From NCBI GenBank assembly GCA_028817225.1, contig JAPPQC010000039.1:1-36724 (forward strand): 36,724 nucleotides of DNA, written 5' to 3'. Below, in pieces: positions 1-8,216 of this stretch (position 1 is the stretch's first letter; the number at the start of each line of letters is the position of its first letter). The DNA comes from Gammaproteobacteria bacterium (GTDB lineage Bacteria; Pseudomonadota; Gammaproteobacteria; Poriferisulfidales; Oxydemutatoraceae). The notes under the pieces were generated by a model that was not told where the DNA came from, ran no database searches, and saw only the letters and a list, made by a program, of their open reading frames with translations. Position numbers and translations under genes: made by a program.

Positions 1-1
1 C

Positions 2-121
2 AACCGTGCCCTCCTGATCACAAGAGACGACGACGGAGACTCCTCCACCTACCTGAGACTGCGCGTATTCCTTGAAGGAGCGGTTTCCACAAACACCGCC
101 ATCACCCTGCCCGACCCGTAA
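2..121 (+). CDS. 3' end of an unrecognised protein gene (partial)
   Basis: Reading from base 2 gives 39 codons without a stop, ending in TAA at 119-121. The visible C-terminus alternates hydrophobic and polar residues (YLRLRVFLEG, then TAITLPDP), which looks like the last strands of a beta-rich domain. I do not recognise the family. It lies just upstream of a TATAAT box and the tetraheme cytochrome gene on the same strand. It could be chance open sequence, because only a short tail is in the window. Confidence 0.4.
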   Translation, partial: NRALLITRDDDGDSSTYLRLRVFLEGAVSTNTAITLPDP

Positions 122-139
122 CAACCCCCAACGCAATGC

Positions 140-145
140 TATAAT
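140..145 (+). promoter_or_regulatory. TATAAT -10 box of the tetraheme cytochrome gene (likely leaderless)
   Basis: A perfect TATAAT lies 10 nt before the ATG at 156. Transcription would start around 152, leaving almost no 5' leader, and no purine-rich Shine-Dalgarno sequence precedes the ATG. No convincing -35 hexamer is visible. It closely resembles the arrangement upstream of ibaG near 25.1 kb. Confidence 0.5.
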
Positions 146-155
146 CCCCCTACCC

Positions 156-698
156 ATGCAACCCAAGCACAAAGCCTTTCTTTCCGCCGCCGCGCTGGTC
201 GGCGCGGGCGCGGTGGCCGCCGGCGGGTTTTCCGCGACGCTGGAGGCGACCAACACAACGGAATTCTGCACCTCGTGCCATTCCATGCAGTGGGTCAAGG
301 CGGAATGGCAGGACTCGCTCCATTTCATCAACGCAAGCGGCGCGCGCACGCAGTGCCAGGACTGCCATGTGCCGAATCCGCTGGGGCCGAAACTGCACGC
401 CAAGTTGATGGCGGCGAAAGATGTGTGGCACGAGATTCTCGGCACGATAGACACGAAGGAAAAGTTCGAGGCGCACCGCTGGGCGATGGCCAACCGCGTG
501 TGGCGGAGGATGGAGGCCAGCAACTCGCGGGAATGCAAGTCGTGCCATCTGTTTGAGGCGATGGACCTGGACGAACAGGACAAGACCGCGCGCAAGAAAC
601 ACAAACGCGCCCACGCCAACGACGAGAACTGCATTGAATGCCACAAGGGCGTGGCCCACAAACGCCCGAGAAAACCCCGCCGCACCGCCGCGCGCTGA
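156..698 (+). CDS. NapC/NirT-family tetraheme c-type cytochrome
   Basis: This 180-aa protein has an uncleaved-looking N-terminal hydrophobic anchor (residues about 7-28) and four CXXCH heme c motifs: CTSCH 38-42, CQDCH 67-71, CKSCH 127-131 and CIECH 159-163. That pattern is typical of membrane-anchored NapC/NirT quinol dehydrogenases, which pass electrons from the quinol pool to periplasmic redox partners. The C-terminus is very basic. An upstream in-frame start at 72 exists, but ATG 156 sits right after a TATAAT box and directly precedes the membrane anchor, so I prefer 156. No nap or nir genes are nearby. It lies immediately upstream of fccAB, so a role linked to sulfide-derived electrons is possible but is inference. 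Confidence 0.85.
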   Translation: MQPKHKAFLSAAALVGAGAVAAGGFSATLEATNTTEFCTSCHSMQWVKAEWQDSLHFINASGARTQCQDCHVPNPLGPKLHAKLMAAKDVWHEILGTIDTKEKFEAHRWAMANRVWRRMEASNSRECKSCHLFEAMDLDEQDKTARKKHKRAHANDENCIECHKGVAHKRPRKPRRTAAR

Positions 699-743
699 AG
701 CGCCAACCGCGCCGCCGCGCCGTCTGCGGGCTATACCATTCGG

Positions 744-766
744 CTGTACAGCATTTGTCCTGTACA
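744..766 (+). promoter_or_regulatory. Two CTGTACA direct repeats upstream of the fccAB promoter (candidate operator)
   Basis: CTGTACA occurs at 744-750 and again at 760-766, 16 bp apart, ending 6 bp before the -35 hexamer of the fccA promoter. Each copy contains the palindrome TGTACA. The position, just upstream of -35, suits an activator site. No regulator gene is nearby to identify the protein, so the function is inference. Confidence 0.35.
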
Positions 767-772
767 TCCGGC

Positions 773-801
773 TTGAAATACGCCGCCGGCGCTTATATAC
801 T
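773..801 (+). promoter_or_regulatory. Sigma70-type promoter of fccAB
   Basis: TTGAAA (773-778), a 17-bp spacer and TATACT (796-801) match the housekeeping consensus well. Transcription would start near 808. A strong Shine-Dalgarno sequence (GAGGAGGA, 818-825) precedes the fccA ATG at 829. This is the best-formed promoter in the window, fitting a highly expressed sulfide-oxidation operon. Confidence 0.7.
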
Positions 802-828
802 CGCCCTTCTACCCTTTGAGGAGGAACC

Positions 829-1500
829 ATGTTCAAGCGATTGTTCATACACGCCGCCGCGCCGCTCGCAGCGGCTGTCTGCCTGTCCCCCGTCCAGGCT
901 GAAATGGCGACGAAGGAAATGCTGACCGGCACCTGCGTGGCCTGCCACGGCGACAACGGCGTCAGCGCCGGGCCTGCGATTCCGTCGCTGTCCGGCATGA
1001 CCAGAAACTACTTTGCAACGGCCATGCTGGCCTACAAATACGACGACGACCCCGACGGCCTGGACAAGGCCATGGCCGAACTCGAACAAGACAAGATGTA
1101 CGAAGACGCCGAGATGTTCACGCGCGCAAGCACCATCATGGGGCGCATCGCCAAGGGCTACACGCTGGATGAAATCAAGCGCATGGCCGAGGTGTTCGCC
1201 GACGGCGAGCCTTCCGTCGTGCGCCAGTCGTTCGACCGCTCCAAGGTCGCCGAGGGCGGGGAACTGCACGAGGAATACTGCGACAAATGCCACGCCGACG
1301 GCGGCCTGTCGCCGGAGGACGATGTCGGCCTGCTGGCCGGGCAGTGGACGCCGTATCTGGAGTACACGCTGGCGGACTACCTTGAGGGGCGGCGCGAGGC
1401 GCCCAAGAAAATGAGGACGAAACTGAAAGACATGCACGAAGAACACGGCATGGCCGGGGTGCAAAGCCTGTTGCACTACTACGCCAGCGTCAGGAAATAA
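829..1500 (+). CDS. fccA: Diheme cytochrome c subunit of flavocytochrome c sulfide dehydrogenase
   Basis: This 223-aa protein begins with a Sec signal peptide (basic MFKR, hydrophobic stretch, cleavage near VQA-E at residue 24), so it acts in the periplasm. Two heme c sites are visible, CVACH at 36-40 and CDKCH at 151-155, in two cytochrome c domains as in the FccA/cytochrome c4 family. It takes electrons from the FAD of FccB, encoded 14 nt downstream, and passes them to small soluble cytochromes. Its ATG has a strong Shine-Dalgarno sequence and its own promoter. The heme pattern alone would also fit a generic diheme cytochrome c; adjacency to fccB decides the name. Confidence 0.88.
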   Translation: MFKRLFIHAAAPLAAAVCLSPVQAEMATKEMLTGTCVACHGDNGVSAGPAIPSLSGMTRNYFATAMLAYKYDDDPDGLDKAMAELEQDKMYEDAEMFTRASTIMGRIAKGYTLDEIKRMAEVFADGEPSVVRQSFDRSKVAEGGELHEEYCDKCHADGGLSPEDDVGLLAGQWTPYLEYTLADYLEGRREAPKKMRTKLKDMHEEHGMAGVQSLLHYYASVRK

Positions 1501-1514
1501 GCGAGGACAACACC

Positions 1515-2804
1515 ATGATTCAATTCAACCGAAGAAACTTCATCAAGGGCGCGGGCGCCGCAACCGCGGTGACGGGCGCCGCCGCCGGCCTCGGCTTTCC
1601 GCTGATTGCGTCGGGCGCGGCCAGCAAGGTGGTGGTGGTCGGCGGCGGCCCCGCCGGCGCGATTGCCGCCAAGTATGTCAAGAAGGCCAACAAGGCGATT
1701 GATGTGACGCTGATCGAGGCCGACGAGCACTACCACACCTGCTTCATGAGCAACGAGGTGCTGGGCGGCGAGCGCGACTTCGGCGACCTGCGGTTCGGCT
1801 ACAAGGGGCTGGCCAAGCACGGCATCAATGTCGTCAAGGCCAAAGCCAACGGCGTGGACCACAAGAAGAAGATGGTAACGACCGACGCCGGGCGCAAATA
1901 CAAGTTTGACCGGCTGGTGCTGGCGCCGGGCATTGACTTTCGCTGGAACAAGATTGAGAACTACGACGAGGCCGCCAGCAAGCGCATGCCGCACGCCTGG
2001 AAAGCGGGCGCGCAGACAACGCTGCTGCAAAAGCAGGTTGAGGCGATGAACGACGGCGGCACCGTCATCATCGCGCCGCCGGCCAATCCGTTCCGCTGCC
2101 CGCCGGGGCCGTACGAGCGCGCCTGCCAGATCGCGCATTACCTGAAAAAGCACAAGCCGAAGTCCAAGGTGCTGGTGATAGACGCCAAAGACAAGTTCTC
2201 CAAGCAGGGCCTGTTTGTGCAGGGGTGGAAAGACCGCTACGACGGCATGATTGAATGGATAGCGGGTTCGGAAACCGGCGGCGGCGTGGTTTCGGTGCAC
2301 GCATCCAGGATGTCGGTTTCCAGCGAACTGGACGACTTTGAGGGCGATGTCATCAATGTGATTCCGCCGCAAAAGGCCGGCCACATCGCGCAGGTTTCCG
2401 GCTGCGCCGACGATTCCGGCTGGTGCCCGGTGCATCTGGATACCTTTGAGTCCACGATACACCCGGGCGTGCACATCATCGGCGACGCCAGCATCGCCAC
2501 CGGCCTGCCGAAGTCCGGCTACGCCGCGAATTCCGAGGCCAAGGTGTGCGCCGCGGCGGTCGTCGCCGCGCTCGGCGGCAGGTCCATGGGCGCGCCGTCG
2601 TATGTCAACACCTGTTACAGCATTGTCGCGCCGGACTACGGCATTTCGGTCGCGGCGGTTTATCGCCTGGCCGAAGACAAGAGCAAAATCAACAAGGTCG
2701 CGGGCGGGCTGACGCCGATGGACGCATCCGACGAGATGCGGCGCCGCGAAGTGCTCTACGCCCACAGTTGGTTTGAGAACATCGTGGCCGACACTTTTGC
2801 GTGA
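1515..2804 (+). CDS. fccB: Flavocytochrome c sulfide dehydrogenase, FAD subunit
   Basis: FccB (429 aa) oxidizes sulfide to polysulfide or elemental sulfur in the periplasm and hands electrons to FccA. The N-terminus is a twin-arginine signal (RRNFIKG, residues 6-12, then a small-residue hydrophobic stretch to about 35), so it is exported folded with its flavin. The FAD Rossmann motif VVVGGGPAG is at 40-48 and a second flavin motif IGDAS at 322-326. Cys195 (in RCPPGPY) and Cys367 (in NTCYS) correspond, after removal of the signal, to the redox-active disulfide pair of characterised FccB proteins. It is co-transcribed with fccA (14-nt gap) and followed by a strong terminator. Confidence 0.93.
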   Translation: MIQFNRRNFIKGAGAATAVTGAAAGLGFPLIASGAASKVVVVGGGPAGAIAAKYVKKANKAIDVTLIEADEHYHTCFMSNEVLGGERDFGDLRFGYKGLAKHGINVVKAKANGVDHKKKMVTTDAGRKYKFDRLVLAPGIDFRWNKIENYDEAASKRMPHAWKAGAQTTLLQKQVEAMNDGGTVIIAPPANPFRCPPGPYERACQIAHYLKKHKPKSKVLVIDAKDKFSKQGLFVQGWKDRYDGMIEWIAGSETGGGVVSVHASRMSVSSELDDFEGDVINVIPPQKAGHIAQVSGCADDSGWCPVHLDTFESTIHPGVHIIGDASIATGLPKSGYAANSEAKVCAAAVVAALGGRSMGAPSYVNTCYSIVAPDYGISVAAVYRLAEDKSKINKVAGGLTPMDASDEMRRREVLYAHSWFENIVADTFA

Positions 2805-2846
2805 TTCGGCCATTGGGCCGCCTGAGGCGGCGGGCTGCATCCACAA

Positions 2847-2875
2847 TTGATTCAGCCGCCGTCAGCGGGTAGTAT
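2847..2875 (+). promoter_or_regulatory. Candidate sigma70 promoter of mfd
   Basis: TTGATT (2847-2852), a 17-bp spacer and TAGTAT (2870-2875) form a plausible promoter. The predicted start, about 2882, falls inside the left arm of the terminator hairpin that ends fccAB. mfd transcripts made here would carry only part of that arm, while read-through from fccB would carry the whole terminator. The match is moderate and untested. Confidence 0.4.
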
Positions 2876-2878
2876 GGA

Positions 2879-2906
2879 AGCGGGGTCGCAATGGCCCCGC
2901 TTTTTT
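2879..2906 (+). terminator. Rho-independent terminator after fccB
   Basis: A 9-bp stem (2879-2887 pairs with 2893-2901, with one G-T pair) encloses a 5-nt loop, and a run of T follows (2901-2906). It starts 74 nt after the fccB stop codon. The mfd ATG begins only 14 nt beyond the T run. Confidence 0.85.
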
Positions 2907-2919
2907 GTTGCCTGACGAC

Positions 2920-5900
2920 ATGCCGCAGCCCCCGCGAAACCACCTGCCGGACGGCTTGCGCGGCGGCGTGCGCTGGGGGCGGCTGCACGGCTGCGCCGCA
3001 GCGCGCGCCGTCGCCGACACGCTGGCGGGTTGCCGCCTGCCGATGCTGCTGATAGCGCCCGACGCGGCGTCGGCGCTGCAATTTGAGACCGCGCTGCGCT
3101 TCTTTCTGGGCGGCGGCGACAACATCATGCCGTTCCCCGGCCAGGAAACGCTGCCCTACGACCGCTTCTCTCCGCACGGCGACATCTCGGCGGCGCGCAT
3201 GGCGGCGCTGGCGCGGCTGCCGCAAATGGAGTCCGGCATCTGCATCGCCACCTGCGCGGCGGCGATGCAATATCTTGCGCCGGCGTCGTTCATCGCCGCA
3301 CACACCATCGCGCTGAGGCGCGGCGGGCGGCTGAACATCGGCGAATTTCGCGCGCGCCTGAACGAGAGCGGCTACGCGGCGGCGCCGCAGGTCTCGCGCC
3401 ACGGCGAATACAGCGTGCGCGGCGGCATCGTGGACTTCTACCCGCCGTCGTGTGAACAACCCGTGCGCATTGACCTGCTCGACGACGAGATACACAGCCT
3501 GCGGCGCTTTGATCCGCAAACCCAGATGTCGGCGGAGACCGTCGGCGAGGTGGTGGTGCTGCCGGCGCGCGAGTTTCCGATGGACGCCGCCGCGATCGAG
3601 AACTTCCGCCGCCGCTTCCGCGTTGAGTTCAGCCATCCGCCCGACGAATGCCCGGTTTACCGCGACATCAGCGAACAGGTTGTTCCCGGCGGCGTCGAGT
3701 GCTACCTGCCGCTGTTCTTCGACAATCTCTCGACGCTGTTTGATTACCTGCCGCAAGACACGCTGCTGGTGCTGCCCGACCCGCTCGACGACTGCGCCCG
3801 CGAACACCACGACTACATCGCCGGACGCTACCGGCAGTTGCGCGACGACCGCGAACACCCGCTGCTTGAACCGCAGAAACTGCATATGTCGCCGTCCGCA
3901 CTGGCGGAAAGAATCGCGGATTTCCGGCGCATTGAAATGCAAACCTTCCGGCACGGCGAACAGCGCGAAGAGCAAGACGGCACGGTGGACTTTGCAACGC
4001 GCCTGCCGCCGCCGCTGGCGTTTGATTTGCAGCAGAAAGACCCCGCCGCGCGCCTGCGCGAGTTTATTGAGGGCTTTGACGGGCGCGTGCTGATTGCCGC
4101 GCAGTCGCTCGGCTACCGCGAGCAGTTGGCGGAACTGCTTGCCGACTTCGGCCTGCGCGCGAAGGTTGTCGCGGGCTGGAACGAGTTTGTCGCGGGCGGC
4201 GATGCGCTGTGCCTGTGCGTCGGCCCGCTGCACCGGGGCGCCGTCTTCGAGGACGACCAACTGGCGCTGATAACCGACCGCGAGGTGCTCGGCCAGCGCG
4301 CCGCGGCGAGCGACCGCCGCACCCGCCGCAGCCGCGACGCCGAGGCGCTGATTGAGAGTCTTGAAAGCCTGGAAATCGGTTGCCCCATCGTCCACGAGGA
4401 ACACGGCATCGGGCGTTTTCGCGGGCTTGAAGTGCTGGACCTGGCGGGCTATCCGTCGGAGTTTTGCGTGCTGGAATACGCCGACGGCGACAAACTGTAT
4501 GTGCCGGTGGCATCGCTGCATCTGCTGAGCCGCTACATCGGCGGCGACGCCGACACCGCGCCGCTGCACAAACTCGGCGGCGGCCAGTGGAAGAAGACGC
4601 GGCGCAAGGCGGCGCAAAAGGCGCACGATGTGGCCGCCGAACTGCTCGACACGCAGGCGCGGCGCGACGCGCGCAAGGGCCGCGCGCTTGACCTGGACGA
4701 AGCCGACTTCCGCGCTTTCGCGGCGGCCTTTCCGTACGAGGAAACGCCCGACCAGAGCAAGGCGATTGCCGAGATCATCAACGACCTGCGCTCGGACAAG
4801 CCGATGGATCGCGTGGTGTGCGGCGATGTCGGTTTCGGCAAGACCGAGGTGGCGATGCAGGCCGCGTTCATCGCCGCGCAAAACGGCCTTCAGACGGTGG
4901 TGCTGGCGCCGACGACGCTGCTGGCGCGCCAGCACAGTGAGACCTTCCAGGACCGCTTCTCGCCGTGGCCGGTGCGGATTGAGATGCTGTCGCGGTTTCG
5001 CAGCCGCGGCCAGATGAAGAAAAGCATCGCGGCCATCGAGGACGGCGGCGCCGACATCGTCATCGGCACGCACAAACTGCTGTACGGCGAGATACGCTTC
5101 AAGCGGCTGGGGCTGATAATCATTGACGAGGAACACCGTTTCGGCGTCCGCGACAAGGAGAAACTGAAGGCGCTGCGAACCCGCTGCGATGTGCTGACGC
5201 TGACGGCGACGCCGATTCCGCGCACGCTGAGCATGAGTTTGATACGCCTGCGCGACCTCTCGATTATCGCGACGCCGCCGCCCGGGCGCCACGCCGTCAA
5301 GACCTTCATCAAGCAGTGGGACGACGCGCTGATACGCGAGGCGTGCCAGCGCGAGTTGAAACGCGGCGGCCAGGTTTATTTTCTGCACAACGACATCCGC
5401 ACCATCGGCGAGATGGCCGGGCGCGTGCGCGAACTGGCGCCGCAGGCGCGCGTCGCCGTCGCCCACGGCGCGATGCCGGAGCGGGCGCTGGAAAACACGA
5501 TGGTTGATTTCTACCACCGGCGCAGCAATATCCTGGTGTGCACGACGATCATCGAGAGCGGCATTGACATTCCGAGCGCCAACACCATCATCATTCACCG
5601 CGCCGACCGCCTCGGCCTCGCCCAGTTGCACCAGTTGCGCGGGCGCGTCGGGCGTTCGCACCACGCCGCCTACGCCTGGTTTCTGGTGCCGCCGAAGACG
5701 CAGATGACGGGCGACGCGATGAAACGGCTGGAGGCGCTTGAATCGCTTGAGGAACTCGGCATCGGCTTTACGCTGGCGGTGCACGACCTTGAAATCCGCG
5801 GCGCCGGCGAACTGCTTGGCGAGGAGCAAAGCGGGCACATCCGCGAAGTCGGCTTTACGATGTACAACAAGTTGCTGAAACGCGCGGTCGAGACGCTGCG

Positions 5901-6390
5901 CGCCGACGGCGAGGTGGACATGGACGCGCCGCTCGACACCGTCACCGATGTGAACCTCGGCGCGCCGGCGCTGATTCCCGACAGTTATGTGCCGGACATC
6001 GGCCTGCGGCTGGTGCTGTACCGGCGCATCGCCGGCGCCGCCGACCGCGACGAACTGGACGCGCTGAAAATCGAGATGGCCGACCGTTTCGGCCCGCGCC
6101 CCGAATACACCGACAACCTGTTCCTCGGCGCGGCGCTGCGGCTGCGCTGCCGCCGCCTCGGCATCACCCGCATCGAGGCCGGCGACGACGGCTTTCGCCT
6201 GCGCTTCGGCGGCGAGCCGGCATTCGACACCGGCAAACTGCTTGAACTGGTGCGCGAACAGCCGTCGCTGTACCGCTTCGACGGCCCGCGCAAACTGGCC
6301 GTCACCGGGGCCGCGGCGACCGTGGCCGAACGCAACCGCCGAATCTGCGGTTTTTTTGATACCATCACCGCGCAGGCCGACTGTTCATGA
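2920..6390 (+). CDS. mfd: Transcription-repair coupling factor
   Basis: Mfd (1156 aa from this ATG; E. coli Mfd is similar in length) removes RNA polymerase stalled at DNA lesions and recruits UvrA. The N-terminal part resembles UvrB (NIMPFPGQETLPYDRFSPH region), followed by the RNA-polymerase-binding region (VHEEHGIGRF, KLYVPVASLHLLSRY). A RecG-like translocase comes next, with Walker A GDVGFGKTEV at 635-644, DEEHRFG at 736-742, the TATPIPRTL motif and QLRGRVGRS near 906. ATG 2920 is chosen over an upstream TTG at 2905 that lies in the terminator T run. No Shine-Dalgarno sequence precedes it. The stop codon overlaps the csiV start (ATGA), so the two are translationally coupled. Confidence 0.95.
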   Translation: MPQPPRNHLPDGLRGGVRWGRLHGCAAARAVADTLAGCRLPMLLIAPDAASALQFETALRFFLGGGDNIMPFPGQETLPYDRFSPHGDISAARMAALARLPQMESGICIATCAAAMQYLAPASFIAAHTIALRRGGRLNIGEFRARLNESGYAAAPQVSRHGEYSVRGGIVDFYPPSCEQPVRIDLLDDEIHSLRRFDPQTQMSAETVGEVVVLPAREFPMDAAAIENFRRRFRVEFSHPPDECPVYRDISEQVVPGGVECYLPLFFDNLSTLFDYLPQDTLLVLPDPLDDCAREHHDYIAGRYRQLRDDREHPLLEPQKLHMSPSALAERIADFRRIEMQTFRHGEQREEQDGTVDFATRLPPPLAFDLQQKDPAARLREFIEGFDGRVLIAAQSLGYREQLAELLADFGLRAKVVAGWNEFVAGGDALCLCVGPLHRGAVFEDDQLALITDREVLGQRAAASDRRTRRSRDAEALIESLESLEIGCPIVHEEHGIGRFRGLEVLDLAGYPSEFCVLEYADGDKLYVPVASLHLLSRYIGGDADTAPLHKLGGGQWKKTRRKAAQKAHDVAAELLDTQARRDARKGRALDLDEADFRAFAAAFPYEETPDQSKAIAEIINDLRSDKPMDRVVCGDVGFGKTEVAMQAAFIAAQNGLQTVVLAPTTLLARQHSETFQDRFSPWPVRIEMLSRFRSRGQMKKSIAAIEDGGADIVIGTHKLLYGEIRFKRLGLIIIDEEHRFGVRDKEKLKALRTRCDVLTLTATPIPRTLSMSLIRLRDLSIIATPPPGRHAVKTFIKQWDDALIREACQRELKRGGQVYFLHNDIRTIGEMAGRVRELAPQARVAVAHGAMPERALENTMVDFYHRRSNILVCTTIIESGIDIPSANTIIIHRADRLGLAQLHQLRGRVGRSHHAAYAWFLVPPKTQMTGDAMKRLEALESLEELGIGFTLAVHDLEIRGAGELLGEEQSGHIREVGFTMYNKLLKRAVETLRADGEVDMDAPLDTVTDVNLGAPALIPDSYVPDIGLRLVLYRRIAGAADRDELDALKIEMADRFGPRPEYTDNLFLGAALRLRCRRLGITRIEAGDDGFRLRFGGEPAFDTGKLLELVREQPSLYRFDGPRKLAVTGAAATVAERNRRICGFFDTITAQADCS

Positions 6391-7034
6391 AGAAAACCGC
6401 CGTTTCCACGCTGATTGGGGCGCCGCTGCTTGGGGCGCCAACCGCTGTTTCCGTGCTGATTGGGGCGCTGCTGCTCGCCGCGCCGACCGCGCACGCGCAA
6501 ACGGGCAATGAGGTGTACCAGGTCGAGTTGATTATCCTGAAGCACAGCGATGACGCGGCGGCGCAGTTGCGCGATGTCGTCAAGCCCGAACTGGCGCACC
6601 GCCTGAGACAGCCGGCGCTCAACTTGTCACTGGCCGCGCCCGGCGACCGGATCGCGCCGGTAGCCGACCCCGCGCAATACCGCCTGTCCGAACAGGCCGA
6701 ACAACTCGCCGCCGACGGCTCGTTCACCATCCTGCGCCACATCGCCTGGCGCCAACCGCCCTTCAACCGCGAACAGGCCCGCTACATCAACATCCCCGGA
6801 GAACCGTCAGCCGGCCTGCTGAAAGGCATCGCCTGGCTCAGCCACGAACAATACTTCCAGTTGCGCCTCGATTTCCAGTACGACCCGGACTACGCCGCCG
6901 AACCAACCGTCGCCGAAAAACCGACAACAACCCTGATACCAATCCACATGAAAAAAGTCCTGCTACCGGGAGAAATTCACTACCTCGACCACCCGATTAT
7001 CGGTGTTCTTGCTAAAGTTAGTGAGGTGAAGTGA
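6387..7034 (+). CDS. csiV: CsiV-like periplasmic protein
   Basis: This 215-aa protein has a signal peptide ending at AHAQ (about residue 36), then YQVELIILKH, a region typical of the CsiV family. CsiV was described in Vibrio cholerae as a peptidoglycan-binding periplasmic protein that works with LpoA to support PBP1A, and it also sits beside mfd there. Here it overlaps mfd by 4 nt (ATGA). The signal peptide holds a 45-bp in-frame duplication, making it longer than usual. The end of the gene faces the lower-GC accessory island. Family assignment rests on the N-terminal pattern and gene order; sequence similarity over the rest is not obvious by eye. Confidence 0.65.
   Translation: MKKTAVSTLIGAPLLGAPTAVSVLIGALLLAAPTAHAQTGNEVYQVELIILKHSDDAAAQLRDVVKPELAHRLRQPALNLSLAAPGDRIAPVADPAQYRLSEQAEQLAADGSFTILRHIAWRQPPFNREQARYINIPGEPSAGLLKGIAWLSHEQYFQLRLDFQYDPDYAAEPTVAEKPTTTLIPIHMKKVLLPGEIHYLDHPIIGVLAKVSEVK
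6396..6485 (+). repeat. 45-bp tandem duplication inside the csiV signal peptide
   Basis: Two adjacent 45-bp copies (6396-6440 and 6441-6485) encode TAVSTLIGAPLLGAP and TAVSVLIGALLLAAP. The unit is 15 codons, so the frame is kept and the hydrophobic core is doubled. Confidence 0.85.
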
Positions 7035-7137
7035 GAGGGCTATCCGCCTGCGGTCTCGCCTTGAGTTGGAACATTTTTGTCAAAATAGCCTTGCGGAATA
7101 GGCAGCAATACTGTCCTCGTAAAGCCGCAGTTTTGTT

Positions 7138-8199
7138 TTATGCGCTGCTTGCCGGCTTTGGATGGCCTATCCAGCCTTTATTCGCCAGTACATCAACCGC
7201 AATTTCAATCTGCCGCTGGGAAAACTGCCTCTTCCTTTCGTTCCAGCCATATATACGCTTTTCTATGCCGTCCATCGTTTGAGCTTGCTCTTCTTCAACG
7301 ACCCAGTGGACTGTGGATAATAGTTCCAGACCAAACCCGGACTCAAATCCTTCGACAAGATTGGCAACCTTTCCAAAACGTTCGTTCGTTTCCGGGTACT
7401 TTTCAAGAAACGCTTCCGCATCTTCAATGGCGCCGGGAACAAGTTCCAGCTGTTTGTCAGGCTCATCACTGCCATCGGTGTAGCCGGAAATCATGTGTCC
7501 CTCAATTTCGTTCAGTACATGCCGGAAATTTCTGGCGTAAGGCCCGTAAATACCTTTGTCAAATTTCAGCCTCAGCGGCTCGCCTGCAACCTGCATGAAA
7601 TACATGAGTTTGTGTGTTTCCAGAAGTGTTACAAATGGATCAAGCAAGCCGTGGAGATAACGTTCTATTAATTTAATCAAAACAGCCCGCCCCTCTGTCA
7701 TTTTCGGAACATCTTTTGACTGATTGAACTGCCCATCCGCCGGCTCGCCGCCCGGCTCATATATCACAACACTTACATCATCCAATCCCTCCAGCGCTGC
7801 TTGTATGCGAGCATGCACCTCCGTCCAATTCAATCCACCCAATCCACTGCCGAGTGGTGGAATGGCAATTGATTGAATACCAAGCGACCGAATTTCTTTT
7901 ACAAGCGATTCCAAACCGGATTCAATATCTTCAATGCGGCTTTTCCCTCGCCAGTGTCGCTTGGTCGGAAAATTGATAATGTAACGCGGACGAATGGTTT
8001 GCTTTGTCTCAAAAACAAATACACGTCCAGGCTGCATTTTTCCCTGTTTGCACAAACTGGCATAGGCTTTGAAATTTTCAGGGAAATTGCGCTTGAACTG
8101 GAGCGCGATGCCACGCCCCATAACTCCAACGCAGTTTACCGTATTGACCAAGGCGTCGGTCTGCTCCGAAAGAATGTCGCCGGTTTTGTATTCAATCAT
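7138..8199 (-). CDS. darG: DarG-type antitoxin: macrodomain DNA ADP-ribosyl glycohydrolase
   Basis: This 353-aa protein begins with a macrodomain (residues about 1-155): TGDILSEQTDALVNTVN, the VGVMGRGIA loop (24-32), FPTKRHWR and PPLGSGLGGLNW (114-125). Lys80 in FPTKRHW falls at the same number as the catalytic lysine described for Thermus aquaticus DarG. In that family the macrodomain removes ADP-ribose from thymidine in DNA, and the C-terminal domain (here about 165-353) binds and blocks DarT directly. It follows darT by 17 nt with a good Shine-Dalgarno sequence (AAGGAG, 7 nt before ATG). Base composition is clearly less GC-rich than the flanking housekeeping genes, consistent with transfer. 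It converges on csiV, 103 nt away. Confidence 0.9.
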   Translation of the reverse strand: MIEYKTGDILSEQTDALVNTVNCVGVMGRGIALQFKRNFPENFKAYASLCKQGKMQPGRVFVFETKQTIRPRYIINFPTKRHWRGKSRIEDIESGLESLVKEIRSLGIQSIAIPPLGSGLGGLNWTEVHARIQAALEGLDDVSVVIYEPGGEPADGQFNQSKDVPKMTEGRAVLIKLIERYLHGLLDPFVTLLETHKLMYFMQVAGEPLRLKFDKGIYGPYARNFRHVLNEIEGHMISGYTDGSDEPDKQLELVPGAIEDAEAFLEKYPETNERFGKVANLVEGFESGFGLELLSTVHWVVEEEQAQTMDGIEKRIYGWNERKRQFSQRQIEIAVDVLANKGWIGHPKPASSA

Positions 8200-8216
8200 G
8201 GGTCAGCTCCTTATTG

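Noticed and set aside
2689..5838. A minus-strand open frame of about 1050 codons opposite mfd
   Set aside because: Same antisense effect; mfd on the plus strand has full family motifs.
7031..7282. Plus-strand 83-codon frame after csiV
   Set aside because: It crosses the convergent darG end, has no family features and no good ribosome binding site.
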